Below are positions 1 through 9,024 of a stretch of DNA of 37,367 nt, one piece after another (position 1 is the stretch's first letter; every line of letters begins with the position of its first letter). This DNA is from Flammeovirgaceae bacterium. Its GTDB lineage: Bacteria; Bacteroidota; Bacteroidia; Cytophagales; Cyclobacteriaceae. The stretch covers positions 1-37,367 of the forward strand of contig JABMNK010000033.1 of NCBI GenBank assembly GCA_013204595.1, in the 5' to 3' direction. Under the pieces are notes generated by a model. It was not told the origin of the DNA, made no database searches, and saw nothing but the letters and a program-made list of their open reading frames with translations. The position numbers were made by a program, and so were the translations under genes.

Positions 1-111
1 GGCCTGAAGAAAACAGTATACTGGTATCTTGAAAATGAAGATTGGCTTCAAAATGTAACTTCTGGCGAATATCAGCGCTATTATCAGCAACATTATCCAA
101 CAAGTATATGA
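1..111 (+). CDS. rfbB: dTDP-glucose 4,6-dehydratase, C-terminal end only
   Basis: The first 37 codons of the window form an open frame that ends in TGA at 109-111. The translated tail carries the pattern [11 protein letters not shown] followed by SGEYQRYY, which is the familiar C-terminus of RmlB/RfbB. This enzyme converts dTDP-glucose to dTDP-4-keto-6-deoxyglucose, the second step of dTDP-rhamnose synthesis, in the cytoplasm. The rest of the gene lies upstream of the window. Its stop overlaps the rfbA start in an ATGA arrangement, so the two are translationally coupled. The assignment rests on a short tail plus the neighbouring rfbA and rfbC. Confidence 0.85.
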   Translation, partial: GLKKTVYWYLENEDWLQNVTSGEYQRYYQQHYPTSI

Positions 112-974
112 AAGGTATTATTCTGGCCGGGGGTTCAGGCACCCGTTTACATCCTCTAACACTCGCGGTAAGTAAGCAAATGCTTCCCATCTACGACAAG
201 CCGATGATCTATTATCCGCTTTCGGTATTGATGTTGGCAGGTATCAGAGAGATTCTCATAATTTCTACCCCACGCGATTTGCCTTCTTTCAAAGAATTAT
301 TGGGGGATGGTAGTGCCTTGGGTTGTGCCTTTGAATACGCTGTTCAACCTAGGCCCGAGGGACTTGCGCAAGCCTTTATTATTGGTGAAAAATTTATTGG
401 GTCGGACAAGATAGCCTTGGTTTTGGGGGATAATATTTTTTATGCCTCTGGCTTGTCTAAAAAATTACAGGCCTGCAATGATCCCGATGGGGGCATTATT
501 TTTGCCTATCGTGTCAATGACCCCGAGCGCTACGGTGTGGTTGCTTTTGATGAAAACAAAATGGTGCTCTCTATTGAAGAAAAGCCCGAGCATCCCAAAT
601 CATCCTATGCAGTTCCAGGATTGTATTTTTATGACAATGACGTAGTCGAAATTGCGAAAGCAATTCAACCTAGTAACCGAGGAGAATTGGAAATTACCAC
701 CGTCAATAATGAATACCTCAAGCTAGGCAAGTTAAAGGTAGAAATACTCGATCGTGGCACGGCTTGGCTCGATACTGGAACCATTGACGCGCTATTGGAA
801 GCGGGGGATTTTATCCGCGCCATAGAAACCAGACAAGGACTTAAAATAAGCTGTATTGAAGAAATTTCCTATAAAATGGGCTTCATTGATGGGGCACAAT
901 TGAAAAATATAGCGGCTCCTTTGGTGAAAAGTGGCTACGGTAACTATTTAATGAAATTACTAGATGGACATTGA
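108..974 (+). CDS. rfbA: Glucose-1-phosphate thymidylyltransferase
   Basis: RfbA/RmlA joins glucose-1-phosphate and dTTP to make dTDP-glucose, the entry step to dTDP-rhamnose and related sugars. The protein starts [16 protein letters not shown], the nucleotide-binding signature of sugar nucleotidyltransferases, and continues with [18 protein letters not shown], typical of the rhamnose branch. LGDNIFY and the EEKP segment are also present. The length of 288 aa matches the family (about 290). I chose the ATG at 108 over an in-frame upstream ATG at 42. The 108 start puts the LAGG motif at the true N-terminus and forms an ATGA overlap with rfbB, while the longer version adds 22 residues that only re-read rfbB DNA. 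The 3' end overlaps rfbC by 11 bp. Confidence 0.95.
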   Translation: MKGIILAGGSGTRLHPLTLAVSKQMLPIYDKPMIYYPLSVLMLAGIREILIISTPRDLPSFKELLGDGSALGCAFEYAVQPRPEGLAQAFIIGEKFIGSDKIALVLGDNIFYASGLSKKLQACNDPDGGIIFAYRVNDPERYGVVAFDENKMVLSIEEKPEHPKSSYAVPGLYFYDNDVVEIAKAIQPSNRGELEITTVNNEYLKLGKLKVEILDRGTAWLDTGTIDALLEAGDFIRAIETRQGLKISCIEEISYKMGFIDGAQLKNIAAPLVKSGYGNYLMKLLDGH

Positions 975-1503
975 ATCAACCCCTCTCAAAGATTGCTATT
1001 TGATCTACAACCAACTGCATGGGGATCATCGTGGATTTTTTATGGAGGCCTTTAATCAGCCCAAATTCCAACACTTGGGGCTTACTTTTCAGTTACAACA
1101 GATCAATGTAGCCAAATCCAAAAAAAAGGTATTCAGAGGCCTTCATTTTCAACTCGCTCCCTTTGCACAAACTAAGATCGTTTTTGCTCTGACGGGCAGC
1201 GTCATTGACTTAGTCGTAGATCTGCGCAAAAATTCAAGTACCTATTTGCAACATTTCAGCGTTCAACTGGATACGCCTGATAAGGCACTTTGGATTCCCA
1301 AAGGCTTTGCCCATGGCTATATGACTTTGGAAGACGATACTATTTTTCAATATGCTGTAGACGCACCTTACCACGCATCTTCCGAGCGGAGTCTGCGCGT
1401 TGATGATCCTATGCTACAAATATCCACGAGATTTCCGGATGCCCTCATCTCCCCAAAAGACCTGAACGCACCGTCTTTTCAAGAAATTGAACACGAATTA
1501 TGA
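964..1503 (+). CDS. rfbC: dTDP-4-dehydrorhamnose 3,5-epimerase
   Basis: RfbC/RmlC epimerises C3 and C5 of dTDP-4-keto-6-deoxyglucose to give dTDP-4-keto-rhamnose. The 179 aa length is normal for this cupin. FRGLHFQ contains the conserved catalytic histidine, and the segment [16 protein letters not shown] followed by the tyrosine-containing [10 protein letters not shown] is family-typical. It overlaps rfbA by 11 bp, and its TGA stop overlaps the next gene in an ATGA. The final pathway enzyme, the reductase RfbD/RmlD, is not in this window. It may lie upstream of rfbB or elsewhere, or the intermediate may feed another deoxysugar. Confidence 0.93.
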   Translation: MDIESTPLKDCYLIYNQLHGDHRGFFMEAFNQPKFQHLGLTFQLQQINVAKSKKKVFRGLHFQLAPFAQTKIVFALTGSVIDLVVDLRKNSSTYLQHFSVQLDTPDKALWIPKGFAHGYMTLEDDTIFQYAVDAPYHASSERSLRVDDPMLQISTRFPDALISPKDLNAPSFQEIEHEL

Positions 1504-2447
1504 AAAAAACAATTCTGATTACAGGTGGTGCTGGTTTTCTGGGGTCCCATCTTTGCGATCGATTTATCCAAGAAGGTTATCTAGTCATCGCCATGGACAA
1601 TTTAATCACAGGCTCCCTGGAAAACATTGCGCATCTTTTTAAAAATGGCCAATTTGAATTTCATGAGCATGACGTTTCTAAATTCATTCATGTCCCTGGT
1701 GCGGTCGACTATGTGCTTCATTTCGCCTCACCAGCCAGTCCTTTGGATTATTTAAAGATGCCCATACAAACCATGAAGGTGGGGTCATTAGGTACGTTAA
1801 ATTGCCTTGGCCTGGCAAAGGAAAAAGGTGCACGCGTCTTGATTGCTTCCACCTCAGAGGTCTATGGAGATCCTTTGGTACACCCTCAAACAGAAGATTA
1901 TTGGGGAAATGTCAATCCTGTTGGGCCTCGCGGTGTATATGACGAAGCCAAACGCTTTCAGGAGGCCTTGACCATGGCCTACCATACTTACCATAAAATG
2001 GAAACACGGATCGTGCGCATCTTCAATACTTTTGGCCCCAGAATGAGGCTCGATGACGGACGGGTACTCCCGGCTTTTATTGGACAGGCCCTGCGAGGGG
2101 AGCCGCTAACTGCTTTTGGTGATGGGTCTCAGACTCGCTCATTTACCTATGTAGATGACTTAGTCGAAGGTATTTATCGGTTATTGATGAGCGATTATGC
2201 CTATCCGGTGAATATTGGTAATCCTGATGAAGTTACCATCAACGAATTTGGTGAAGAAATTCTTCGATTGACCGGTAGCGCCTCCAAAATCAGCTACCAA
2301 GCCCTTCCTCAGGATGACCCTAAACAGCGAAAACCAGACATCTCTTTGGCAAAGAAGATACTGAACTGGCAACCTCAATATTCGCGTTCGGAAGGCTTAA
2401 AAATTACCCTCGAATACTTTAAAACGAAGATAAATCAAAGTATTTAG
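1500..2447 (+). CDS. NAD-dependent epimerase/dehydratase, UDP-glucuronate decarboxylase (UDP-xylose synthase)-like
   Basis: This is an extended short-chain dehydrogenase of 315 aa. The N-terminal Rossmann motif [11 protein letters not shown] binds [26 protein letters not shown] and the catalytic YxxxK inside [11 protein letters not shown] are the pattern of UXS-type UDP-glucuronate decarboxylases, which make UDP-xylose from UDP-glucuronate. [19 protein letters not shown] segment for substrate binding follows. ATGA overlap with rfbC makes it the last gene of the nucleotide-sugar cluster. It probably supplies a pentose to the polysaccharide made by the downstream genes. A related 4-epimerase or dehydratase activity cannot be excluded from sequence alone. 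Confidence 0.82.
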   Translation: MKKTILITGGAGFLGSHLCDRFIQEGYLVIAMDNLITGSLENIAHLFKNGQFEFHEHDVSKFIHVPGAVDYVLHFASPASPLDYLKMPIQTMKVGSLGTLNCLGLAKEKGARVLIASTSEVYGDPLVHPQTEDYWGNVNPVGPRGVYDEAKRFQEALTMAYHTYHKMETRIVRIFNTFGPRMRLDDGRVLPAFIGQALRGEPLTAFGDGSQTRSFTYVDDLVEGIYRLLMSDYAYPVNIGNPDEVTINEFGEEILRLTGSASKISYQALPQDDPKQRKPDISLAKKILNWQPQYSRSEGLKITLEYFKTKINQSI

Positions 2448-2458
2448 CTTCAATTGGG

Positions 2459-2487
2459 TTGGCTAATTAGCATTTTGTCTAATTTCG
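2459..2487 (+). promoter_or_regulatory. Candidate Bacteroidota-type promoter of the sulfate-activation operon
   Basis: A TTG at 2459-2461 is followed after 18 bp by TAATTTCG at 2480-2487. This matches seven of eight positions of the TAnnTTTG -7 consensus known for this phylum. The start codon of the DUF2061 gene is 18 bp further on. The spacer contains a perfect 10-bp palindrome (2462-2471). Confidence 0.45.
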
Positions 2488-2504
2488 CTACTCAAAATGA
2501 TTGA

Positions 2505-2726
2505 ATGGATCAAAATAAGTTACGACATATCTCAAAAGCTGTTACTTGGCGAATAATAGCCTCTTCAACTACCTTCATGTTGGCCTTGGCTTTTTTTGGA
2601 GATGATCCCCAGGCCACTAAAAAAGCAACCGGTGTAGCTGTCGCAGAAGCCGTTGTTAAAATGATCCTGTATTATTTTCATGAAAGAATTTGGTTCAATG
2701 TTAAATTTGGAAGACAAAAAAAATGA
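2505..2726 (+). CDS. DUF2061 small membrane protein
   Basis: This 73-aa protein matches the DUF2061 pattern: an N-terminal KAVTWRIIAS, a hydrophobic stretch around residues 18-32, and a second one around residues 44-58 ending in YYFHERIW. DUF2061 proteins are predicted inner-membrane proteins of unknown biochemical role. In many bacteria they sit next to or are fused with sulfate-activation genes. Here the gene opens the PAPS operon, and its TGA stop overlaps the cysC start (ATGA). A role tied to sulfate activation or transport is inferred from context only. Confidence 0.85.
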   Translation: MDQNKLRHISKAVTWRIIASSTTFMLALAFFGDDPQATKKATGVAVAEAVVKMILYYFHERIWFNVKFGRQKK

Positions 2727-3319
2727 AGCCCAATGTCATTCCTCATCTCCATGCAATCAATCAGGTAGAACGGACGCAAGCAAATGGCCATCAAGCCAAA
2801 GTGATTTGGTTTGTAGGGCTTTCTGGCTCTGGGAAATCTACCTTGGCGGGTGCGCTAGAGACTTATCTCTTTGGCAAAGGCTATAAAACATATGTTCTTG
2901 ATGGAGACAATATTCGCTCAGGCCTTAATAGCGACTTAGATTTTTCAGAAGAGGGTCGCCACGAAAATATTCGTAGAATCTCAGAAGTAGCAAAACTATT
3001 AAATGACGCCGGAATGATCGTATTAACGGCATTTATATCCCCTTTTGAAGCAGGCCGCGCACAAGCAAGAACATTGATAGGTACTGAAAATTTTATTGAA
3101 ATCTTTGTAGAATGCCCCATCGAAATTTGTGAGAAACGGGATGTAAAAGGATTATATGCTAAAGCTAGGAAGGGACTTATCCCTGATTTTACAGGTATCA
3201 GCGCGCCCTTTGAAGTGCCTGATCATTCAGATTTAATTGTGAAAACACATACGAGTAATTTGGAAGATTGCCTCAAACAAATGGTCAACTATATTGAACC
3301 AATATTAAAGCTAAAATGA
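2723..3319 (+). CDS. cysC: Adenylylsulfate (APS) kinase
   Basis: CysC phosphorylates APS at the 3' position to make PAPS, the universal sulfuryl donor. The 198-aa protein has the P-loop GLSGSGKS at residues 32-39. It also has the family-typical LDGDNIRSGLNSDLDFS, RHENIRRISEVAKL, and a C-terminal KGLYAKARKG plus FEVPDHSDL. The length is standard. The start overlaps the DUF2061 stop and the stop overlaps cysD (ATGA at 3316-3319), so translation is probably coupled through the operon. Having a dedicated CysC beside CysD, CysN and CysQ but no reductase genes here points to PAPS used for sulfation, although assimilatory genes could be elsewhere. Confidence 0.95.
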   Translation: MKPNVIPHLHAINQVERTQANGHQAKVIWFVGLSGSGKSTLAGALETYLFGKGYKTYVLDGDNIRSGLNSDLDFSEEGRHENIRRISEVAKLLNDAGMIVLTAFISPFEAGRAQARTLIGTENFIEIFVECPIEICEKRDVKGLYAKARKGLIPDFTGISAPFEVPDHSDLIVKTHTSNLEDCLKQMVNYIEPILKLK

Positions 3320-4221
3320 GTAACTACAACCTTACACATCTGGCGGAATTAGAAGCGGAATCCATTTTTATCCTACGAGAAGTACTCGCCCAATTTGAAC
3401 ATCCATGTATCCTGTTTTCGGGCGGTAAAGACTCTATTGTAGTCACGCATCTGGCAAAAAAAGCGTTTCATCCCGCCAAAATCCCCTTCCCGTTGGTCCA
3501 TATTGATACGGGTCACAACTTCCCCGAGACCTTACTTTTTCGAGATCGGTTGGTGCAAGAATTGGGTGTCAACTTGATCATCGGTTCTGTACAAGAATCT
3601 ATTGATAGTGGCCGTGCGTCCGAAGAGCGGGGGAAAAATGCTTCGAGGAATGCCCTACAAACGGTTACCTTGCTAGATACCATAGATACGCATCAATTTG
3701 ACGCCTGCATTGGAGGTGCCAGACGCGATGAAGAAAAGGCCCGGGCCAAGGAGCGTTTTTTCTCGCATAGAGACGAATTCGGACAATGGGATCCAAAAAA
3801 CCAACGTCCTGAATTATGGAACTTATTCAATGGAAAACAGCATCATGGTGAACATTTTAGGGTTTTTCCTTTAAGCAATTGGACCGAAATGGATATCTGG
3901 CAATACATTCTACTAGATCAAATTACTATTCCCTCTCTCTATTTTTCCCACCAAAGACAGGTCATAAGACGACATAATACCTGGCTACCCCTGTCTGAAT
4001 TCACCCAACTGGCAGCAAACGAAGAAGTCGTGACCAAAAAGATACGCTTCAGAACTTTGGGGGACATCACGATTACCGGGGGAGATGAGTCAACCGCTAA
4101 CACCTTGGAAAAAATTGTTTTAGAAGTCGCTTCTGCCAGACAAACCGAGCGTGGCAATCGAGAGGACGACAAACGATCTGAAACCTCCATGGAAGACCGA
4201 AAAAAACAAGGTTACTTTTAA
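3316..4221 (+). CDS. cysD: Sulfate adenylyltransferase subunit 2 (ATP sulfurylase small subunit)
   Basis: CysD, with the GTPase CysN, makes APS from ATP and sulfate. The 301-aa protein has the PP-loop motif FSGGKDSIV near residue 34, then HIDTGHNFPET, CIGGARRDEEKARAKER and FPLSNWTEMDIWQYI, all typical of CysD. The C-terminus ends SMEDRKKQGYF, which is the usual family ending. It overlaps cysC by 4 bp and lies 12 bp upstream of cysN, matching the normal cysD-cysN pairing. Confidence 0.96.
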   Translation: MSNYNLTHLAELEAESIFILREVLAQFEHPCILFSGGKDSIVVTHLAKKAFHPAKIPFPLVHIDTGHNFPETLLFRDRLVQELGVNLIIGSVQESIDSGRASEERGKNASRNALQTVTLLDTIDTHQFDACIGGARRDEEKARAKERFFSHRDEFGQWDPKNQRPELWNLFNGKQHHGEHFRVFPLSNWTEMDIWQYILLDQITIPSLYFSHQRQVIRRHNTWLPLSEFTQLAANEEVVTKKIRFRTLGDITITGGDESTANTLEKIVLEVASARQTERGNREDDKRSETSMEDRKKQGYF

Positions 4222-4233
4222 AAAATACGGACG

Positions 4234-5493
4234 ATGAGTGGATACCTGGACATGGAATTATTGCGTTTTACCACCGCGGGCAGTGTGGATGATGGGAAAA
4301 GTACGCTAATAGGACGATTGCTCTATGATACCAAGTCCATCTTTGAAGATCAATTGGAGCAAGTGAAACAATCAAGTACACGGAAAGGACTTGATCAAAC
4401 CGACCTCTCTCTTTTGACAGATGGACTTAAAGATGAGCGATTACAGGGCATTACTATTGATGTGGCTTATCGCTATTTCGCTACTCCTAAACGTAAATTC
4501 ATTATTGCAGATACCCCAGGTCATATTCAATATACCCGCAATATGGTCACAGGTGCCTCTACTGCCAATTGTGCATTGATTTTGATCGATGCGAGACATG
4601 GGGTCGTAGAACAAACTTGCAGGCATGCAATCATTGCCTCATTGCTTCAAATCCCTCATTTAATAGTTTGTATCAATAAAATGGATTTGGTTAATTACCA
4701 GGAAGCCACGTTTGAAAAGCTTAAAAATGATTTTACCAATTTTTCTTCTAAACTTGACACGAAAGACATCCGATTCATTCCCATAAGTGCGCTAAATGGT
4801 GATAATGTAGTCAACCGCAGCAGCCAAATGACTTGGTACCAAGGGTCCACCTTGCTGTACACCTTAGAAACCATGCATATTGGCAGTGATTACAATCATA
4901 TTGATTGCCGATTCCCCGTGCAAACAGTGATAAGGCCCAAAAGTGATGCCTACCACGATTACCGCGGGTATGCCGGTCGCGTTGCTGGGGGTGTTTTCAA
5001 GCCCGGAGATGAAATAACGGTATTACCCTCTGGGTTTACTTCCAAAATTAAATCCATTGACACCTTTCACGGACCCATTCAAGAAGCCTTTGCGCCAATG
5101 TCGATAACCATTCAATTAACGGATGATGTGGACGTGAGTCGCGGAGATATGCTGGTAAGATCCAACAACCAGCCATCTGTACAACAGGATATTGATATTA
5201 TGATGTGCTGGCTTCATAATCAAAGCCCAAAACCTAAAGCGAAATATCTACTTAAGCACACCACATCAGAAGTCAAAGCCATGATTAAAGAGATACGCTA
5301 TAAACTAGACATCAATACCCTTCATCGAAACGAGCAAGATCTTGAAATTCGGATGAACGACATCGCCAGAGTACAAATACGGACAACAAAACCACTGTTA
5401 ATTGACCCCTATAAGAAAAATAGAATCACCGGGAGTCTGATATTAATTGACGAAGCTACCTACCAAACAGTAGCCGCCGGTATGATCATTTAA
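4234..5493 (+). CDS. cysN: Sulfate adenylyltransferase subunit 1 (GTPase)
   Basis: CysN is the regulatory GTPase of ATP sulfurylase, related to EF-Tu. GTP hydrolysis drives APS formation by CysD. Visible motifs are the G1 loop GSVDDGKS (residues 16-23), the switch-region ITIDVAYRYF, the G3 DTPGH and the G4 NKMD. These are followed by EF-Tu-like beta-barrel domains 2 and 3. At 419 aa it is a stand-alone CysN without a fused C-terminal CysC domain, in agreement with a separate cysC two genes upstream. It lies 13 bp before cysQ. Confidence 0.95.
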   Translation: MSGYLDMELLRFTTAGSVDDGKSTLIGRLLYDTKSIFEDQLEQVKQSSTRKGLDQTDLSLLTDGLKDERLQGITIDVAYRYFATPKRKFIIADTPGHIQYTRNMVTGASTANCALILIDARHGVVEQTCRHAIIASLLQIPHLIVCINKMDLVNYQEATFEKLKNDFTNFSSKLDTKDIRFIPISALNGDNVVNRSSQMTWYQGSTLLYTLETMHIGSDYNHIDCRFPVQTVIRPKSDAYHDYRGYAGRVAGGVFKPGDEITVLPSGFTSKIKSIDTFHGPIQEAFAPMSITIQLTDDVDVSRGDMLVRSNNQPSVQQDIDIMMCWLHNQSPKPKAKYLLKHTTSEVKAMIKEIRYKLDINTLHRNEQDLEIRMNDIARVQIRTTKPLLIDPYKKNRITGSLILIDEATYQTVAAGMII

Positions 5494-5506
5494 TTACCAC
5501 GTTCGT

Positions 5507-6265
5507 ATGAATTTAAATAAATTACTTGACCTCGCCATTGAAGCGGCGAAAACGGCATCTGTTGAAATACTCAAGATCTATCATTCAGAAGATTTTGGTA
5601 CTGCACTCAAAGCGGATCAATCACCGCTGACTTTGGCAGATCAAGCCTCCCATAAAGCCATAGAAGCATACTTAAGGGAAACTGGAATTCCTGTTCTTAG
5701 TGAAGAGGGGGCACAAACGGATTATGCTATTAGAAAAAATTGGGATTATTTTTGGCTTATTGACCCTTTGGACGGCACAAAAGAGTTCGTAAAAAGAAAT
5801 GGAGAGTTTACCGTCAACATTGCTCTTATTCAAAAAGGAACACCTATTCTAGGGGTGGTTCAAACACCCGTCACGCAAGACTTATATTTTGCGGTTTTGG
5901 GAAGCGGCGCCTATAAAAACGGTGAACCGATCGAGGCCGCCAAATTTGATATTTCGGATGCCAAACTCAACGTAGTCGCATCTAGATCCCATCTCAATCC
6001 CGAAACCCAACTTTTTTTGGACCAATTAAAAAATCCTCAAATTGTTTCAAAAGGAAGTTCTCTGAAATTACTAATGGTGGCAGAAGGTACCGCCCATCTG
6101 TATCCCCGATTTGCCCCAACCATGGAATGGGATACGGCCGCGGCACAAATCATCGTCACAGAAGCCGGGGGAAAGATACTGATCAAGGATACTGATCAAT
6201 CGATAGTTTATAACAAGGAAAACTTACTCAACCCTTATTTCCTTGTTCTGGGAAAACAAGATTAA
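5507..6265 (+). CDS. cysQ: 3'(2'),5'-bisphosphate nucleotidase
   Basis: CysQ removes the 3'-phosphate from PAP, the by-product of PAPS-dependent sulfation or reduction, and so prevents product inhibition. The 252-aa protein is of the inositol-monophosphatase fold. The metal-binding acidic residues are visible as SEEG (residues 65-68), DPLDGTKEF (from residue 86) and the C-terminal MEWDTAAAQ. The length is normal. It closes the operon after cysN. PAP recycling placed next to PAPS synthesis fits heavy use of PAPS by sulfotransferases. Confidence 0.93.
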   Translation: MNLNKLLDLAIEAAKTASVEILKIYHSEDFGTALKADQSPLTLADQASHKAIEAYLRETGIPVLSEEGAQTDYAIRKNWDYFWLIDPLDGTKEFVKRNGEFTVNIALIQKGTPILGVVQTPVTQDLYFAVLGSGAYKNGEPIEAAKFDISDAKLNVVASRSHLNPETQLFLDQLKNPQIVSKGSSLKLLMVAEGTAHLYPRFAPTMEWDTAAAQIIVTEAGGKILIKDTDQSIVYNKENLLNPYFLVLGKQD

Positions 6266-6308
6266 CTAATAAACTGAGTTGCCACTTAATTGACATCAGT
6301 GAAAAAAA

Positions 6309-6336
6309 GTGCTGTCAGTAAGCATGCCGATAGCAC
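6309..6336 (+). terminator. Hairpin between cysQ and the export operon
   Basis: GTGCTGTC at 6309-6316 can pair with GATAGCAC at 6329-6336, an 8-bp stem with one G-U pair and a 12-base loop. No U-run follows, so it is a weak candidate for an intrinsic terminator and could simply be an mRNA structure downstream of cysQ. Confidence 0.3.
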
Positions 6337-6378
6337 CCAACCCCCACCTTCAACACTGCTTTTTAAAATAATAATTGA

Positions 6379-6386
6379 TAAATTTG
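6379..6386 (+). promoter_or_regulatory. Candidate -7 box for the export operon
   Basis: TAAATTTG matches all eight positions of the TAnnTTTG -7 consensus and lies 24 bp upstream of the ATG at 6411. No convincing TTTG -33 box is present at the usual distance, so support is partial. Confidence 0.35.
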
Positions 6387-6410
6387 CTGTTGAATTTGAA
6401 AAGCATCAAT

Positions 6411-9023
6411 ATGCCTAATTATTTAAAAATAAATTTTATAGTTGTCTTTTTGCTGTTGATGGTCTTTGCTGGAGGCGAACAGTTAATGGCTCAAAACTTT
6501 GGTAATACCAAGTCAGTCAAAGTAGATGAATTATCCGACGATCAAATCCGAATGATGATGCAACGCGCAAAGAGCATGGGCTATTCTGATCAAAATATCA
6601 TTCAATATGCCAAATCAGAGGGATTATCAACTGTTGAAATTAGTAAACTTACAAGAAGAATTAGTAAGATTCGGATAGAAGACAATAAAGGCAAAGAAAC
6701 GTCAACCAAAAATGATGAGGCTAGAAAAAAGCAGGCACTAACCGAGTATTTAACAGCGCTAGCGCTAGAGGGGGAAAAAGAATCCCTTGAATTAGAAAAT
6801 TTACCTATCAATCAAAATTTTGGATACAGTGTATTTAACAACGAAACTCGTGAATTAAGTTTTGAGACCAATCTTGATTTTCCCCCACCCCCAGACTACA
6901 TACTAGGTGTTGGCGATGAAATTGTCATTGATATTTTTGGCGCCTCAGAGTGGAACTATACCGAATTGATTCAGCCCAATGGACAATTGTTTTTGAGCAA
7001 TGTAGGTCCGATGTACCTCAATGGCCTCACCCTGGCTGAGGCAGAAAAAAGAATCAAAACCCGTTTGACCTCCGTATATCCAGAATTAACGGGGGCAAAA
7101 GCCACGACCTTTCTACAAGTATCTGTCGGGATAGTGCGTAACATAAGTGTCAATATTGTAGGAGAAGTAAACGTTCCTGGGACCTACACAGTCAACGCAT
7201 TATCAACAGTATTTAATGGGTTGTATGCCGCCGGTGGGCCAACGCTGATGGGGACCCTTCGCGACATCAAGGTTTATAGAAATGGGAAAGAGGTCACTGT
7301 GGTAGATATTTATCAGTTTTTGGTCTTTGGAAAAACGAATTCCAATATAAGACTCCAACATGATGACGTCATCATTGTCGGACCCTACGCCAATAGAATA
7401 AATATTGAAGGGGCAATCAAGCGACCCGGATATTATCAAATGTTGGATGGTGAAACTTTTGAAAGTTTATTGAAATACACGGGAGGATTTACTTCAGATG
7501 CTTATCAAAAAAAGATCAACTTGGTTCGAAATAGTACTGAAAAAAAACAAATTTCCAACATCTATGATTCCCAGTTTTCAATTTTTGAAATTAAAGATGG
7601 TGATCAATACCTCGTTGGAGAAATTCAAGGCACCTTTGAAAATAGGGTAATGATCAAGGGCTCGGTTAATCGTCCCGGCAATTACGCTCTTACCGATCAA
7701 ATGACCCTTATGAATCTCATTCAAGTTGCTGATGGCATTACCGGTGATGCGTTTACTGGTAGGGTATTAATTACGCGCATGCGAGACGATTTTAGTATTG
7801 AAACCATTTCCGCAGACTTATCCAAAATCATCCAAGGGGCTCAACCAGATATTTCACTCAAAAAAGAAGATGTTATTCAAATTAGCTCCATTTATGACCT
7901 CGAAGAAGAACAATTTATACGCTTATCCGGAGAGGTAAATAGCCCTGGCGTCTATCGATATGCGGAAAACTTGTCCATTGAAGACCTCCTCTTTCAAGCA
8001 AATGGATTCAAACGAGCTGCCAAAGGCGGAACCCTATTTATTTCTAGGCGACCCGCTCAACAGTCAGCCAATGCTCAAATCGAATCTTTGCAGTTATCTA
8101 TTAATGAGGATCTAGGGCTCTCCGCAGGTGAATACCAACTTCGTCCCTTTGACCATGTCATCGTAAGAAGAAATCCAAACTACTACGAAGAGAAAACCGT
8201 GCAGATAGTGGGTCAAATTAATTTACCTGGTACTTATCCGATTGAATCTACAAATCAGCGAATCTCAGACATCATCAGTAAAGCTGGTGGCCTCAATGAG
8301 TTTGCCTATCCAGAAGGAGCCACTTTGATCCGCAAAACCGAATTTCATGTAAGCAACCAGGAGCAATATCAAAGGAGACTCAACTTGACAAACTTCTTGA
8401 ATGGTCTAGACACTGCCATGTACAGCGAATCCGATTTGCTCTTGATTTCAAAAATAAATGAAGAAATGACATACTCCAATAAACAAAACTCAGAGAGCGC
8501 GGAAAACTTCACGGCACTGGCCAAAAAGAATCGAATCCAAGAACTTGCCAATAGTGGAATTCAAACCAATTTGAACAACAAAGAAGCTGAATCAATTGCC
8601 TTAGACTTAAAAAAATTAATGGCCCAGAAAGGTTCCCCAGAAGATTTGATCCTGGAAGACGGTGACATTATTAGTATTCCAAAAAAACTCAGCACCATCA
8701 GGGTGATGGGCAAAATATTGTACCCAAATACCTTGCAGTACGAAGCCAGTAAATCAGTGAAGCATTACATTGGTCAGGCAGGGGGCTTCAGTAACCGGGC
8801 AAAGAAAAAACATACCTATGTTGTGTACGCCAATGGAAATGCAGCCAGAACGAGCAGTTTTCTTTTTTTAAAGTCTTATCCCAAGGTAGCCCCTGGCGCA
8901 GAGGTGATTGTGCCGGAAAAGCCCGTAAAAATCGGCGTTAATACGGGGGATCTCATTGCCATCACTTCTTCGCTTATTACGTCTTTGACATTGGTCGCCA
9001 TCACCTTACTAAATAAACCATAA
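6411..9023 (+). CDS. Polysaccharide export protein, Wza-like, with six SLBB motifs
   Basis: This 870-aa protein belongs to the Wza/OPX family that carries polysaccharide across the periplasm and outer membrane. An N-terminal signal peptide (about residues 1-26, ending LMAQ) is followed by a helical region. The poly-export domain is near residue 158 (PPPDYILGVGDEI). Six SLBB-type motifs follow near residues 249, 332, 414, 505, 599 and 765; five contain a G-x-(I/V)-x-x-PG-x-Y core and the last is degenerate. A hydrophobic segment lies at the extreme C-terminus (about 845-868). I chose the ATG at 6411 because it begins directly with the signal peptide; an in-frame TTG at 6375 would add 12 residues. 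No lipobox is visible. The next gene, wzz-like, starts 1 bp after the stop codon. Confidence 0.9.
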   Translation: MPNYLKINFIVVFLLLMVFAGGEQLMAQNFGNTKSVKVDELSDDQIRMMMQRAKSMGYSDQNIIQYAKSEGLSTVEISKLTRRISKIRIEDNKGKETSTKNDEARKKQALTEYLTALALEGEKESLELENLPINQNFGYSVFNNETRELSFETNLDFPPPPDYILGVGDEIVIDIFGASEWNYTELIQPNGQLFLSNVGPMYLNGLTLAEAEKRIKTRLTSVYPELTGAKATTFLQVSVGIVRNISVNIVGEVNVPGTYTVNALSTVFNGLYAAGGPTLMGTLRDIKVYRNGKEVTVVDIYQFLVFGKTNSNIRLQHDDVIIVGPYANRINIEGAIKRPGYYQMLDGETFESLLKYTGGFTSDAYQKKINLVRNSTEKKQISNIYDSQFSIFEIKDGDQYLVGEIQGTFENRVMIKGSVNRPGNYALTDQMTLMNLIQVADGITGDAFTGRVLITRMRDDFSIETISADLSKIIQGAQPDISLKKEDVIQISSIYDLEEEQFIRLSGEVNSPGVYRYAENLSIEDLLFQANGFKRAAKGGTLFISRRPAQQSANAQIESLQLSINEDLGLSAGEYQLRPFDHVIVRRNPNYYEEKTVQIVGQINLPGTYPIESTNQRISDIISKAGGLNEFAYPEGATLIRKTEFHVSNQEQYQRRLNLTNFLNGLDTAMYSESDLLLISKINEEMTYSNKQNSESAENFTALAKKNRIQELANSGIQTNLNNKEAESIALDLKKLMAQKGSPEDLILEDGDIISIPKKLSTIRVMGKILYPNTLQYEASKSVKHYIGQAGGFSNRAKKKHTYVVYANGNAARTSSFLFLKSYPKVAPGAEVIVPEKPVKIGVNTGDLIAITSSLITSLTLVAITLLNKP

Positions 9024-9024
9024 A

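Noticed and set aside
42-107. Longer rfbA beginning at ATG 42
   Set aside because: The extra residues only re-read the end of rfbB in another frame, and RmlA proteins begin at the LAGG motif.
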